NCBI GenBank assembly: GCA_022767745.1 | Contig: JALENN010000010.1 | Span: 248,001-312,000 of the forward strand | From: Alistipes sp. | GTDB lineage: Bacteria > Bacteroidota > Bacteroidia > Bacteroidales > Rikenellaceae | Length of the DNA stretch: 64,000 nt | Reading direction: 5' to 3' | Shown here: piece by piece, positions 1 through 8,898 of the stretch | How the letters are laid out: each line of letters begins with the position of its first letter | Position numbering within the stretch: the stretch's first letter is position 1 | Translations under genes and position numbers: made by a program | The notes under the pieces: generated by a model | Databases searched by the model: none | What the model saw: only the letters and a program-made list of their open reading frames with translations | What the model was told of the DNA's origin: nothing

Positions 1-366
1 GACGGATACTGCGGCGACGAGGACAACGGACAGACCTCGGCATGGTATGTCTTCTCGGCGCTGGGATTCTACCCCGTATGCCCGGGTACCGACCAGTACA
101 TCATGGGCGCACCACTGTTCAAGAAGGCCGTGCTGCACCTCGAGAACGGCAACACCTTCGAGATCTCAGCGCCCGACAACAGCGCCGACAACCGCTACAT
201 CGACGCCATGACCATCGACGGCAAGCGCTACACGCACAACTACATCACCCACGAGCAGATAATGCAGGGCGGCAAGATGGAGGTCGAGATGAGCGACAAG
301 CCCAACACCAAGCGCGGCACGGCCAAGAGCGACCGCCCATACTCGTTCTCGAACGAAAAACACTAA
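1..366 (+). CDS. GH92 family alpha-mannosidase, C-terminal part (5' end outside window)
   Basis: The reading frame is open from base 1 and ends at a TAA at 364-366, so only about 121 C-terminal residues are visible. They contain the GH92 signature DEDNGQTSAWYVFSALGF at residues 7-24, which is nearly the same as the matching segment of the complete GH92 protein that follows. GH92 enzymes are calcium-dependent exo-alpha-mannosidases that trim mannose from N-glycans or yeast mannan, usually in the periplasm or on the cell surface. The next gene begins 13 bp downstream on the same strand, so the two are probably co-transcribed. The fragment ends in a short charged, Asn-rich tail. The signal peptide and substrate class cannot be judged from this fragment. 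Confidence 0.9.
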   Translation, partial: DGYCGDEDNGQTSAWYVFSALGFYPVCPGTDQYIMGAPLFKKAVLHLENGNTFEISAPDNSADNRYIDAMTIDGKRYTHNYITHEQIMQGGKMEVEMSDKPNTKRGTAKSDRPYSFSNEKH

Positions 367-379
367 AACACACTACACG

Positions 380-2623
380 ATGAAACACATTGTATCGGCA
401 ATAGCCCTGCTGGCCGCCATAGCCGTCACCGCCTGCGGCGGCACGGACTACACGGCCAAGGTCGACCCCTACATCGGGTCGGGCGGCCACGGACACGTCT
501 TCGTCGGGGCAAACGTCCCCAACGGAATGATACAGGCCGGCCCGCAGAACATACACAAGGGCTGGGACTGGTGTTCGGGATACCACCACTCGGACAGCAT
601 CGTCATAGGCTTCACGCACACCCACCTCAGCGGTACGGGATGCGCCGACCTGGGCGACATACTCCTCATGCCCTTCACGGGCAAGGTGCGTACCTCGCGC
701 GGCTCGCAGGAGGACATATCGGGTTCGTGCTCGTCATTCTACTCGCACGACAACGAGACCGTGCGCCCGGGTTACTACGCGCTGAAGATGGATAACGGCG
801 TAAGTGTCGAACTCACGGCCACCGAGCGCGTGGCTCTGCACCGCTACACCTATCCCGACGGCGAGACGCCCCGCCTGCTCATAAACCTGCAGGAGGGCAA
901 CGGCGACTCGGCCTATGAGACACAGATCACGAAGGTCGACAACAACACCATCGAGGGCTACCGCTTCTCGCACGGCTGGAGCCCGCAGCACAAGGTCTAC
1001 TTCTGCCTGCGCAGCGAGCAGGCGATATCGTCGCTCGACCTCTTCGAGGGTGACACGCCCTCGGAAGGCGGCAAGGAGAGCCTCACGGGCCGCGGCGTAA
1101 AGGGTGTCGTCACGTTCGAGGGCAACCCGACGCAGGTGTCGCTCCGCGTGGCCATATCGTCCGTCAGCTGCCAGAACGCACGCCTGAACCTCGACACCGA
1201 GACCGACGGGTTCAACTTCGGCAAGGTCGAGAAGCAGGCCGTCGCCAAGTGGAACGACCGCCTGGCTCAGATCAAGGTCGAGGGCGGCGATCCCCGCACC
1301 GAGAAGATCTTCTACACGGCACTCTACCACGCCATGATCGCCCCCACGATCTACTGCGACGTCAACGGCGAGTACCGCGGCATCGACGACAAGGTGCGCA
1401 CGGCCGACGGGTGGACAAACTACTCGTGCTTCTCGCTGTGGGATACCTACCGCACGCTCAACCCGCTGCTGACCATACTCTCGCCCGCGATGGTCGACAA
1501 CATCGTGCGTTCGTTCCTCAGCATATACGACGAGCAGGGCAAGCTGCCCATATGGACGCTCGTCGGAGGCGAGACCAACTGCATGCCCGGCTACAGTTCG
1601 GTGCCCATAATCGCCGACGCCTACCTGAAGGGGATCCGCGGCTATGATGCCGACAAGGCCCTCGAGGCGATGGTAGCGACGGCCACCAACCAGAGCCAGA
1701 ACGGCGTGCCCTACATCCTCGAAAAGGGCTACATCCCCTGCGACAAGGTACACGAGGCCACCTCGATCGCCCTCGAGTATGCCGCCGACGACTGGGGCAC
1801 GGCCCTCATGGCAAAGCAGATGGGACGCAAGGATATCTACGAGGAGTACATGCGCCGCGGCCACGCCTACGAGCAGTACTTCGACCGCACGCTCAACTAC
1901 ATACGCCCGAAGATGGACGACGGCACGTGGCGCACGCCCTACGACCCCTTCAAGTCGGTACACAGCGTGGGCGACTTCACCGAGGGCACGGGATGGCAGT
2001 ACACCTTCTTCGTGCCGCAGCACCCCGAGGGTCTTATCGACCTGATGGGCGGCGACGGGGCCTTCATCACCAAGCTCGACTCGCTCTTCACGGTCGAGGG
2101 CGACATGGGCGCCGAGGCGTCGAGCGACATCAGCGGCCTGATCGGACAATACGCCCACGGCAACGAGCCCAGCCACCATGTGGCATATCTCTACCCCTAT
2201 GCCGGCGAACAGTGGAAGACGGCCGAGAAGGTACGCTACATCGACCGCGAGTTCTACACCGACCGGCCCGACGGCATCATCGGCAACGAGGACTGCGGCC
2301 AGATGTCGGCTTGGTACATCATGTCGGCGATGGGATTCTACCAGGTGAACCCCTCGAACGGCGTGTTCGTATTCGGCTCGCCCCTCTTCCCGCGTCTGAC
2401 GGTTGAGCTGGAGAACGGCCGCACCTTCACCGTCACGGCCGAGGGCAACAGCGACACCAACATCTACATACAGTCGGCAACGCTCAACGGCAAGCCCTAC
2501 GACAAGTCGTACATAACATACGACGACATCATGGCGGGCGGCGAGCTGCGATTCGTCATGGGAGCAACGCCCAACAAGGAGTTCGGCGCCGCACCCGAGT
2601 CGCGCCCCATCAGTGCACAATAG
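380..2623 (+). CDS. GH92 family alpha-mannosidase, lipoprotein
   Basis: The 747-residue product has the usual length of a GH92 exo-alpha-mannosidase, which hydrolyses alpha-linked mannose. The N terminus MKHIVSAIALLAAIAVTACG is a lipoprotein signal peptide ending in a lipobox (VTAC), so the mature enzyme should be lipid-anchored in the periplasm or on the surface. The GH92 block LEYAADDW near residue 465 holds the glutamate that acts as general acid in characterised members. GNEPSHH (about 594) and GNEDCGQMSAWY (about 636) are the C-terminal active-site blocks. It lies 13 bp behind another GH92 gene, which suggests a duplicated glycan-degrading pair. The first gene has EDNGQT where this one has EDCGQM, so linkage preference may differ. 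No SusC/SusD pair lies inside the window. Confidence 0.95.
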   Translation: MKHIVSAIALLAAIAVTACGGTDYTAKVDPYIGSGGHGHVFVGANVPNGMIQAGPQNIHKGWDWCSGYHHSDSIVIGFTHTHLSGTGCADLGDILLMPFTGKVRTSRGSQEDISGSCSSFYSHDNETVRPGYYALKMDNGVSVELTATERVALHRYTYPDGETPRLLINLQEGNGDSAYETQITKVDNNTIEGYRFSHGWSPQHKVYFCLRSEQAISSLDLFEGDTPSEGGKESLTGRGVKGVVTFEGNPTQVSLRVAISSVSCQNARLNLDTETDGFNFGKVEKQAVAKWNDRLAQIKVEGGDPRTEKIFYTALYHAMIAPTIYCDVNGEYRGIDDKVRTADGWTNYSCFSLWDTYRTLNPLLTILSPAMVDNIVRSFLSIYDEQGKLPIWTLVGGETNCMPGYSSVPIIADAYLKGIRGYDADKALEAMVATATNQSQNGVPYILEKGYIPCDKVHEATSIALEYAADDWGTALMAKQMGRKDIYEEYMRRGHAYEQYFDRTLNYIRPKMDDGTWRTPYDPFKSVHSVGDFTEGTGWQYTFFVPQHPEGLIDLMGGDGAFITKLDSLFTVEGDMGAEASSDISGLIGQYAHGNEPSHHVAYLYPYAGEQWKTAEKVRYIDREFYTDRPDGIIGNEDCGQMSAWYIMSAMGFYQVNPSNGVFVFGSPLFPRLTVELENGRTFTVTAEGNSDTNIYIQSATLNGKPYDKSYITYDDIMAGGELRFVMGATPNKEFGAAPESRPISAQ

Positions 2624-2651
2624 AAGGCCGGCAAGCAACAGGATGCAAACG

Positions 2652-2699
2652 GCGCGAGGCAGAATCCCGCAACGGGAATTCCGCCTCGCGCTCGTTTTA
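2652..2699 (+). terminator. Terminator after the GH92 pair
   Basis: GCGCGAGGC at 2652-2660 pairs perfectly with GCCTCGCGC at 2683-2691, with further pairing inside, and is followed by a T-rich run ending at about 2700. It sits 28 bp after the stop codon of the second GH92 gene. Confidence 0.8.
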
Positions 2700-2782
2700 T
2701 TGCCGACGTCAGAATGGTGCATATTGTTGCATAAAAATTGCCGCACATGAGCCGCAACGGGTGCATGTTATGTTTTTTTGTA

Positions 2783-2790
2783 TATCTTTG
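2783..2790 (+). promoter_or_regulatory. -7 promoter element for the SRPBCC gene
   Basis: TATCTTTG fits the Bacteroidota -7 consensus TAnnTTTG and lies 38 bp before the chosen ATG at 2829. I see no good TTTG at the expected -33 distance. An upstream ATG at 2778 overlaps this element, which argues for the later start. Confidence 0.55.
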
Positions 2791-2828
2791 TGCGCTATAA
2801 TTTAGATTATCACGCAATTCTACACGCT

Positions 2829-3248
2829 ATGGGACTGGAAAAATACGAATCGAAACAGCAGCAGATATTCAAACCCGCTGCATTCATATACCCCTTCATA
2901 AGCCGCTTCGACATGCTCACGCCCGCCCTGCAGGACAAGGTCGAGGAGTGGTCGGCCACCGAGGACACATGCTCGTTCAAGGTAAAAGGTTTCACTTTGA
3001 AACTGCGCATTGCAGAACGTGCCGAGAACCGACACGTCAAGATTACGGGTGACGACGGCAGCGGCGTGCCCGTCGATTTCGCATTCTGGATACAACTACA
3101 CCAGGTTTCGGACACCGACACCAGAATACGCATGGTTCTGCACGCCGAACTGAACATGATGATGCGCATGATGATAGGCGGCAAAATCCAGGGCGGACTC
3201 GACAAGGCGGTCGAAGGTCTGGCTGCCGCTTTCAATCAGATGCCCTGA
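2829..3248 (+). CDS. SRPBCC (START-like) family protein
   Basis: The 139-residue protein has no signal peptide and is predicted cytoplasmic. Its layout, an N-terminal helix, a run of beta strands (CSFKVKGFTLKLRIAER, VDFAFWIQL) and a long C-terminal helix, matches small SRPBCC or polyketide-cyclase-like proteins, which form a hydrophobic ligand pocket. The ligand is unknown. I chose the start at MGLEKYESKQ because the in-frame ATG at 2778 would place translation upstream of the -7 promoter element. It stands as a single gene between the GH92 terminator and the HU promoter. Family assignment rests on overall pattern, not on a catalytic motif. Confidence 0.75.
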   Translation: MGLEKYESKQQQIFKPAAFIYPFISRFDMLTPALQDKVEEWSATEDTCSFKVKGFTLKLRIAERAENRHVKITGDDGSGVPVDFAFWIQLHQVSDTDTRIRMVLHAELNMMMRMMIGGKIQGGLDKAVEGLAAAFNQMP

Positions 3249-3327
3249 GCGTAGTGCTCCGCCGGGCAGGGTTTTCAGTTCGGTTGCGCCCGCCGGACCC
3301 GTTTACGAAAAAAAACCCTTACATTAA

Positions 3328-3358
3328 TTTGATTATCATCAAAAATGTAGTACATTTG
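3328..3358 (+). promoter_or_regulatory. Consensus Bacteroidota promoter for the HU gene
   Basis: TTTG at 3328-3331 and TACATTTG at 3351-3358 are separated by exactly 19 bp, which matches the Bacteroidota primary sigma factor consensus at both elements. The HU start codon is 45 bp further on. This is the cleanest promoter in the window and suits a highly expressed gene. Confidence 0.85.
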
Positions 3359-3403
3359 CGGACACAAAGTAACCAGATGTTAAATTACAAATAACTAATT
3401 GCT

Positions 3404-3676
3404 ATGACTAAGGCTGATATCGTAAATGAAATTGCCAAAAGCACCGGCGTTGAGAAGGTATTGGTTCAGACGATCGTCGAGGCGTTCATGGAGAACGTAA
3501 GAAATTCGCTGATCGAGAACAACAACGTCTATCTTCGTGGTTTCGGAAGTTTCATCATCAAGAAGCGCGCTCAGAAAGTGGCCCGCAATATTTCGAAGAA
3601 TACGACCATCACCATCCCCGAGCACAATATCCCGGCCTTCAAGCCCTCTAAGAGCTTCGTGGCAAAGGTAAAGTAA
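3404..3676 (+). CDS. HU family DNA-binding protein
   Basis: The 90-residue protein is the length of a standard HU/IHF subunit, a dimeric nucleoid protein that bends DNA. MTKADIVNEIAKSTG starts the helical dimerisation part, and VYLRGFGSFIIKKR at about 44-57 is the family signature at the base of the DNA-binding arms. The C terminus PAFKPSKSFVAKVK is typical. Isoleucine and arginine codons are those of strongly expressed genes. A consensus promoter lies directly upstream. A tiny basic gene follows 38 bp downstream and is probably on the same transcript. Confidence 0.97.
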   Translation: MTKADIVNEIAKSTGVEKVLVQTIVEAFMENVRNSLIENNNVYLRGFGSFIIKKRAQKVARNISKNTTITIPEHNIPAFKPSKSFVAKVK

Positions 3677-3714
3677 TCCACTGTAAAGACATTTCTCACT
3701 AAAATCATAAAACT

Positions 3715-3804
3715 ATGCCAAACGGAAAGAAGCACAAGCGTCACAAGATGACTACGCACAAGCGCAAGAAGCGTCTTCGCAAGAACCGTCACAAGAAGAA
3801 GTAA
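3715..3804 (+). CDS. 29-residue very basic protein, putative small ribosomal protein (AURKAIP1/COX24-like)
   Basis: ATG at 3715 opens a 29-codon frame ending in TAA at 3802-3804. Sixteen of the 29 residues are Lys or Arg and six more are His. The core RKKRLRKNRHKKK is a single basic helix of the AURKAIP1/COX24 type, found in mitochondrial mS38 and in the mycobacterial small-subunit protein bS22. From memory, near-identical short proteins occur in Bacteroidota next to HU and RNase G genes. A role as a ribosome-associated peptide is inferred. It lies between HU and a hairpin, so it is probably expressed from the strong HU promoter. It is easily missed by gene callers because of its length. Confidence 0.8.
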   Translation: MPNGKKHKRHKMTTHKRKKRLRKNRHKKK

Positions 3805-3840
3805 TCTTCTTCTCGACCGGTATTCAGTTGCGTTAGCAAG

Positions 3841-3897
3841 TAGGTAAAATAAAAGCTAAAGGGTCGCTTTTTTCTAACGCCCTTTAGCTTTACCTAT
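3841..3897 (+). terminator. Large hairpin, terminator of the HU unit
   Basis: TAGGTAAA at 3841-3848 and GCTAAAGGG at 3855-3863 pair with CCCTTTAGC at 3880-3888 and TTTACCTA at 3890-3897, leaving a small bulge and a T-rich loop. A TATTTT run follows. Its right end overlaps the -7 element of the next gene, so it may both end the HU transcript and affect rng expression. Confidence 0.6.
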
Positions 3898-3902
3898 TTT
3901 TG
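3895..3902 (+). promoter_or_regulatory. -7 promoter element for the RNase G gene
   Basis: TATTTTTG fits TAnnTTTG and lies 31 bp upstream of the ATG at 3934. No convincing -33 element is visible. The element overlaps the last bases of the preceding hairpin. Confidence 0.5.
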
Positions 3903-3933
3903 ATGAAAGTAAATCGTTATCCTCTTAATTTTA

Positions 3934-5481
3934 ATGAATCGAGAATTAGTCATAAACGTCACCCCGAAAGAGATCTCCATAGCCCTGTGTGAGGACAAGG
4001 TGCTCGTCGAGCTCAACAAGGAGCAGAGCCAAACGGGATTCGCCGTAGGGGACATATATCTGGGCAAGGTCCGCAAGATAATGCCCGGTTTGAACGCGGC
4101 GTTCGTCAACATCGGTCACGAAAAGGACGCATTCATCCACTATCTCGATTTGGGCAGTCAGTTCTCCTCGCTGCAGAAGGTGGTAAACAGCCGCCAGCCC
4201 GGCAAGCGGGGCATCAGGGTCGAGACCATGAAGCTCGAACCCAACATTGAAAAATCAGGCAAGCTCGCCTCGTATCTTCAGGTCGGACAGACCGTAATGG
4301 TGCAGATCGCAAAGGAGGCGATCTCGACAAAGGGACCGCGCCTTACGGCCGACATATCGCTCGCAGGACGCAACGTCGTGCTCGTGCCATTCACATCGAA
4401 GATATTCATTTCACAGAAAATACGCTCGACCGAAACGAAGAAACGCCTGCGCCAGATCGCAGCCGGAATCCTTCCCAAGAACTTCGGCGTCATCATACGC
4501 ACGGCTGCGGCCGAGGCCCACGACGCCGACATCGAGCAAGACATACGCTCCCTGGTGGAGCGCTGGAACAATGCCGTCGGCAACATCCGCAAGAGTCAGG
4601 CCCCCGCGCTGCTCATGAGCGAGATGAACCGCGCAAACACCATAATCAGAGACTCGCTCAATTCGACATTTTCACAGATCACCGTCGACGACGAAGCGCT
4701 GTACCGCGAAATCAAGGACTACATAAAGATAATCGACCCGCAGCTTGAGAAGATCGTAAAACTCTATCGCGGCTCGGTACCCATATTCGACAACTTCGAC
4801 ATATCGAAGCAGATCAAGTCGCTCTTTGCCAAGTACGTGTCGCTCAAGCGCGGCGCATACCTCATCATCGAGCACACCGAGGCCATGAACGTCATCGACG
4901 TCAACTCGGGCAACCGCACCAAGGCCGAAGTCAACCAGGAGCAGACGGCCATGGAGGTGAATATGGCCGCCGCCAAGGAGATTGCGCGCCAGCTGCGTCT
5001 GCGCGACCTGGGCGGAATAGTCATCATCGACTTCATCGACCTGCACAAGGCGCAGAACCGCCAGATGCTCTTCGAGGAGATGACCAAGCTCATGGCCACC
5101 GACAAGGCCAAGCACACCATCCTGCCGCTCACGAAGTTCGGCCTGATGCAGATCACGCGCCAGAGGGTACGCCCCGTGGCCGTGGAGGATGTCACGGACG
5201 TATGTCCCACGTGTAACGGTACGGGCAAGATCGAACCCACGATACTGCTCGAACGCAAGATCGAGAACCAGATACAGTTCCTTACCGAGGACCGCGGCGT
5301 GAAGTACATACGCCTTCGCGTAAGCCCCTACGTCGCATCGTACATATGCCACGGACTGCTGTCGCTGCGCAACCGCTGGATGATGAAGTACCGTGCATGG
5401 ATCGACGTGGTATCGGACCAGAGCCAGGGCATGGTCGACGTGCGATACCAGGACCGCAACGGCGCCGCACTCATAGAGTAA
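3934..5481 (+). CDS. rng: Ribonuclease E/G family endoribonuclease
   Basis: The 515-residue protein has the length of RNase G, a Mg-dependent endonuclease for rRNA 5' maturation and mRNA decay, and lacks the long C-terminal scaffold of RNase E. An S1-type RNA-binding fold lies at residues 32-70 (GDIYLGKVRKIMPGLNAAFV). The catalytic aspartates are in VIDVNSGN near 319 and IVIIDFIDLH near 363. CPTCNGTGK near 424 is the zinc-link that holds the dimer of dimers together. It has its own -7 element and is followed 110 bp later by mfd on the same strand. The protein should be cytoplasmic. Confidence 0.96.
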   Translation: MNRELVINVTPKEISIALCEDKVLVELNKEQSQTGFAVGDIYLGKVRKIMPGLNAAFVNIGHEKDAFIHYLDLGSQFSSLQKVVNSRQPGKRGIRVETMKLEPNIEKSGKLASYLQVGQTVMVQIAKEAISTKGPRLTADISLAGRNVVLVPFTSKIFISQKIRSTETKKRLRQIAAGILPKNFGVIIRTAAAEAHDADIEQDIRSLVERWNNAVGNIRKSQAPALLMSEMNRANTIIRDSLNSTFSQITVDDEALYREIKDYIKIIDPQLEKIVKLYRGSVPIFDNFDISKQIKSLFAKYVSLKRGAYLIIEHTEAMNVIDVNSGNRTKAEVNQEQTAMEVNMAAAKEIARQLRLRDLGGIVIIDFIDLHKAQNRQMLFEEMTKLMATDKAKHTILPLTKFGLMQITRQRVRPVAVEDVTDVCPTCNGTGKIEPTILLERKIENQIQFLTEDRGVKYIRLRVSPYVASYICHGLLSLRNRWMMKYRAWIDVVSDQSQGMVDVRYQDRNGAALIE

Positions 5482-5591
5482 CACGCCCCGAGTAACACGC
5501 CGCCGCGACCGTCGGAAACTGATTCCGCGCGGCGGCCAAACCCTTCACAGGAAGATCACAATACGTCGCTTTGGAGAGTATAGACAATATC

Positions 5592-8500
5592 ATGCAGCGC
5601 ATCGGCGCATCGGACCCCTTCCGACGCATGTTGTCGCTTTACGAAGAAAAGAGCCTCACCGTCCACCTCGAAGATCTGGTCGGCGGAGCTCTTTCGCTCT
5701 ATTCGTCGGCGCTGGTTAAGGCGCGCGGCGGCCTGCACATATTCGTGGCCGAGGACCGCGACGCCGCAGCCTACATGCTCAACGACTTCTATACGCTGCT
5801 GGACGAGGATCGAGTGCACTTCTTCCCCACGTCGTACAAGAAATCGATTCTCTACGGCAAGGAGGATGCCCAGGGGCTCGTGCAGCGCACCAACACGCTC
5901 AACGCCATACGCCGCAACGACGCGCCCTACATCGTCGTATGCACCTACCCCGAGGCGCTGGCCGAACGCGTGGCCGACGCCACAACCCTCACGGGCCGCA
6001 GCCTGCGCGTGGCGGTGGGTGACACGGTCGCCATGTCGGAGCTGGAACAGCGGCTGGCCGACCAGGGTTTCACGCAGGTGGACTTCGTATATGAGCCGGG
6101 GCAGTATTCGCTGCGCGGAGGTATTCTCGACGTCTTCTCATACTCGGAGAGCCGCCCCTACCGTATCGACTTCTTCGGCGACACGGTCGACTCGATACGC
6201 CTGTTCAACATATCGAGCCAGCTGTCGAACGACAAGGTGCAGCAGGCAGAGATCATCCCCAACCTCAACGCCGCATCGCCCGAGAAGGTGTCGCTGCCGC
6301 GGTTTGCGGGAGAGGCCACATACTGGTTCTACGACGCCGACTACGTCATGCGCCGCATCAACGACCTGCGCCGCAGGCTGCTCACTGAGATGGAGGAGCC
6401 CACGCAGATCGACACCCTCATGACCAGCCGCAACATACTGCTCGACGACATGCTCTCCAGCCGCCTCTGCATGCTGCGCGACAACCTCAACGAGCGTCCG
6501 TCGACGGCCTCGGTGCGGTTTGCCACGGCGCCGCAGCCCAAGTTCAACAAGAAGTTCGACGTGCTGGCCGACGACATGAGCGCCTCGGCCGCAAAGGGGT
6601 ACAAGACATACATACTGTCGGAAAACAAGGCGCAGATCGAGCGTCTGGACAACATATTCCACCAGACGGGCCACGGCGACGTTGTCGTCAACGCCATACC
6701 GATCACGCTGCACGAGGGCTTTGTCGACCACACGCTCAAGCTCTGCCTCTACACCGACCATCAGATCTTCGACCGCTACCACCGTTACCGCATAAACGGC
6801 GAGATCAAACGCGACGAGCAGATGACCGTAGCGGAGCTCAACGCCCTGAAGATGGGCGACTACGTGGTGCACATCGACCACGGCGTGGGACGCTTCGGCG
6901 GTCTGGTCAAGATAAACGAGAACGGCAAGGTGCACGAGGCCATAAAGCTCGTTTACAAGGACAACGACGTGCTCTTCGTCAACGTCCACTCGCTGCACCG
7001 CATATCGCGCTACAAGAGCGGCGACAGCGAGCCTCCGAAGATATACAAGCTCGGCAACGGCGCATGGCAGAAACTCAAGAGCGCGACGAAGAAGGCCGTA
7101 AAGGATATTTCCCGGGAGCTTATCGCACTCTATGCCAAGCGCAAGGCGAGTCCGGGCTTCGCATTCTCGCCCGACAGCTACCTGCAGAACGAGATGGAGG
7201 CGTCGTTCCAGTGGGAGGAGACGCCCGACCAGCAGAGCGCCATCGCCGCCATAAAGAAGGACATGGAGTCACCGCAACCGATGGACCGCCTGGTGTGCGG
7301 CGACGTGGGCTTCGGCAAGACCGAAGTCGCCATACGCGCCGCCTTCAAGGCTGCCGTCGACGGCAAGCAGGTGGCGGTGCTGGTCCCCACGACGATCCTC
7401 GCACTGCAGCACTACCGCTCGTTCATGGAGCGGCTGCGCGACCTGCCCGTGCGCATCGAGTACCTCAACCGCTCGAAGAGCGCCAAGCAGACGCGCGAGA
7501 TAGCCGAGGACCTGGCTGCGGGCAAGATCGACATACTCATCGGCACGCACAAGATGCTCGGCAAGCAGATACGCTTCCACGACCTGGGACTGCTCATCAT
7601 CGACGAGGAGCAGAAGTTCGGCGTGGCGGCCAAGGAGAAACTCTGTCAGATGAGCGTCAACGTCGATACGCTCACGCTGACGGCCACACCCATACCGCGC
7701 ACGCTGCAGTTCTCGCTCATGGGTTCGCGCGACCTGTCGGTAATATCAACACCGCCACCCAACCGCCAGCCCATAATCACCGAGTCGCACACCTTCTCGG
7801 AGGATATCATACGCGACGCCGTCGAGGAGGAGCTCTCGCGCGGCGGACAGGTATATTTCGTCAACAACCGCGTCGAGGACCTGCTCACGCTGCAGGGTCT
7901 CATCACACGCCTCTGCCCCAAGGCACGCGTGGCCGTCGGACACGGCAAGATGCCGCCCGAGCAGCTGGAGAAGCTCATCATGGACTTCATCTACGGCGAG
8001 TACGACGTGCTGGTGGCAACCACCATCATCGAGAACGGAATTGACGTGCCCAACGCCAACACCATAATCATAAACAACGCCCACTACTACGGCCTGAGCG
8101 ACCTGCACCAGATGCGCGGCCGCGTCGGCCGCAGCAACCGCAAGGCCTACTGCTACCTGCTCACGCCGCCCGAGGAGTTGCTCACGGGGGATGCGCGGCG
8201 ACGTCTGCGCGCCATCGAGGAGTTCTCGGACCTGGGCTCGGGATTCAACATCGCCATGCAGGATCTCGACATACGCGGCGCCGGCAACCTGCTGGGGGCC
8301 GAGCAGAGCGGCTTCATTGCCGACATAGGCTTCGAGACCTACCAGAAGATCATGCGCCAGGCAATAGCCGAGCTGCGCGCCGAGGGTCTCGACGTGGCAG
8401 GACTGAGCGACAGCGAGGCCGAGACCATAAAGAACGACACCTACATCGACGACTCGATAATCGAGATCGACATGCTGGCCGAGCTGCCCGACGACTACGT

Positions 8501-8891
8501 GCGCCAGCCGGCCGAAAAGCTGCGTCTATACCGCGAGCTCGACGCGATACGCCGCGAGGAGGACCTCGTGGCCTTCGGCGAGCGTCTGGTCGACCGTTTC
8601 GGACAGCTGCCCGAGGCCGCCGTCGAGCTGCTCAATGTGGTACGCCTGCGCTGGGAGGCGGTGCGTCTGGGCATGGAGCGCGTCAAGGTGAAGAACGGAC
8701 TCATGATTGTGCACTTCGTGGGCGAGCAGAACTCGCCCTACTACAAGAGCGACACTTTCATGACACTGCTGCGCAAGATCACCGCGCAGCCCGACAGATT
8801 TGTATTGAAACAGCACAATAATCGCTTGGCGATGACCGTTAGGAGGGTAATGAATGTCGGCGAGGCGGTGAGCGTGCTCAGAAGTTTGTAG
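5592..8891 (+). CDS. mfd: Transcription-repair coupling factor Mfd
   Basis: Mfd is a DNA translocase that removes RNA polymerase stalled at lesions and recruits UvrA. The 1099-residue protein shows the full order: a UvrB-homology region, the RNA polymerase interaction domain with GDYVVHIDHGVGRF near residue 422, Walker A GDVGFGKT near 570, DEEQ near 669, TATPIPRTL, then HQMRGRVGRS of the second RecA domain and the C-terminal TRCF domain. An in-frame TTG at 5571 would add seven residues; I prefer the ATG. The stop lies 7 bp before coaX, so the two genes are probably coupled. Confidence 0.97.
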   Translation: MQRIGASDPFRRMLSLYEEKSLTVHLEDLVGGALSLYSSALVKARGGLHIFVAEDRDAAAYMLNDFYTLLDEDRVHFFPTSYKKSILYGKEDAQGLVQRTNTLNAIRRNDAPYIVVCTYPEALAERVADATTLTGRSLRVAVGDTVAMSELEQRLADQGFTQVDFVYEPGQYSLRGGILDVFSYSESRPYRIDFFGDTVDSIRLFNISSQLSNDKVQQAEIIPNLNAASPEKVSLPRFAGEATYWFYDADYVMRRINDLRRRLLTEMEEPTQIDTLMTSRNILLDDMLSSRLCMLRDNLNERPSTASVRFATAPQPKFNKKFDVLADDMSASAAKGYKTYILSENKAQIERLDNIFHQTGHGDVVVNAIPITLHEGFVDHTLKLCLYTDHQIFDRYHRYRINGEIKRDEQMTVAELNALKMGDYVVHIDHGVGRFGGLVKINENGKVHEAIKLVYKDNDVLFVNVHSLHRISRYKSGDSEPPKIYKLGNGAWQKLKSATKKAVKDISRELIALYAKRKASPGFAFSPDSYLQNEMEASFQWEETPDQQSAIAAIKKDMESPQPMDRLVCGDVGFGKTEVAIRAAFKAAVDGKQVAVLVPTTILALQHYRSFMERLRDLPVRIEYLNRSKSAKQTREIAEDLAAGKIDILIGTHKMLGKQIRFHDLGLLIIDEEQKFGVAAKEKLCQMSVNVDTLTLTATPIPRTLQFSLMGSRDLSVISTPPPNRQPIITESHTFSEDIIRDAVEEELSRGGQVYFVNNRVEDLLTLQGLITRLCPKARVAVGHGKMPPEQLEKLIMDFIYGEYDVLVATTIIENGIDVPNANTIIINNAHYYGLSDLHQMRGRVGRSNRKAYCYLLTPPEELLTGDARRRLRAIEEFSDLGSGFNIAMQDLDIRGAGNLLGAEQSGFIADIGFETYQKIMRQAIAELRAEGLDVAGLSDSEAETIKNDTYIDDSIIEIDMLAELPDDYVRQPAEKLRLYRELDAIRREEDLVAFGERLVDRFGQLPEAAVELLNVVRLRWEAVRLGMERVKVKNGLMIVHFVGEQNSPYYKSDTFMTLLRKITAQPDRFVLKQHNNRLAMTVRRVMNVGEAVSVLRSL

Positions 8892-8898
8892 AGCGGCC

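Noticed and set aside
734..2746. 670-codon open frame on the - strand
   Set aside because: It is the antisense shadow of the GH92 gene; composition is typical of reverse-strand reading of GC-rich genes.
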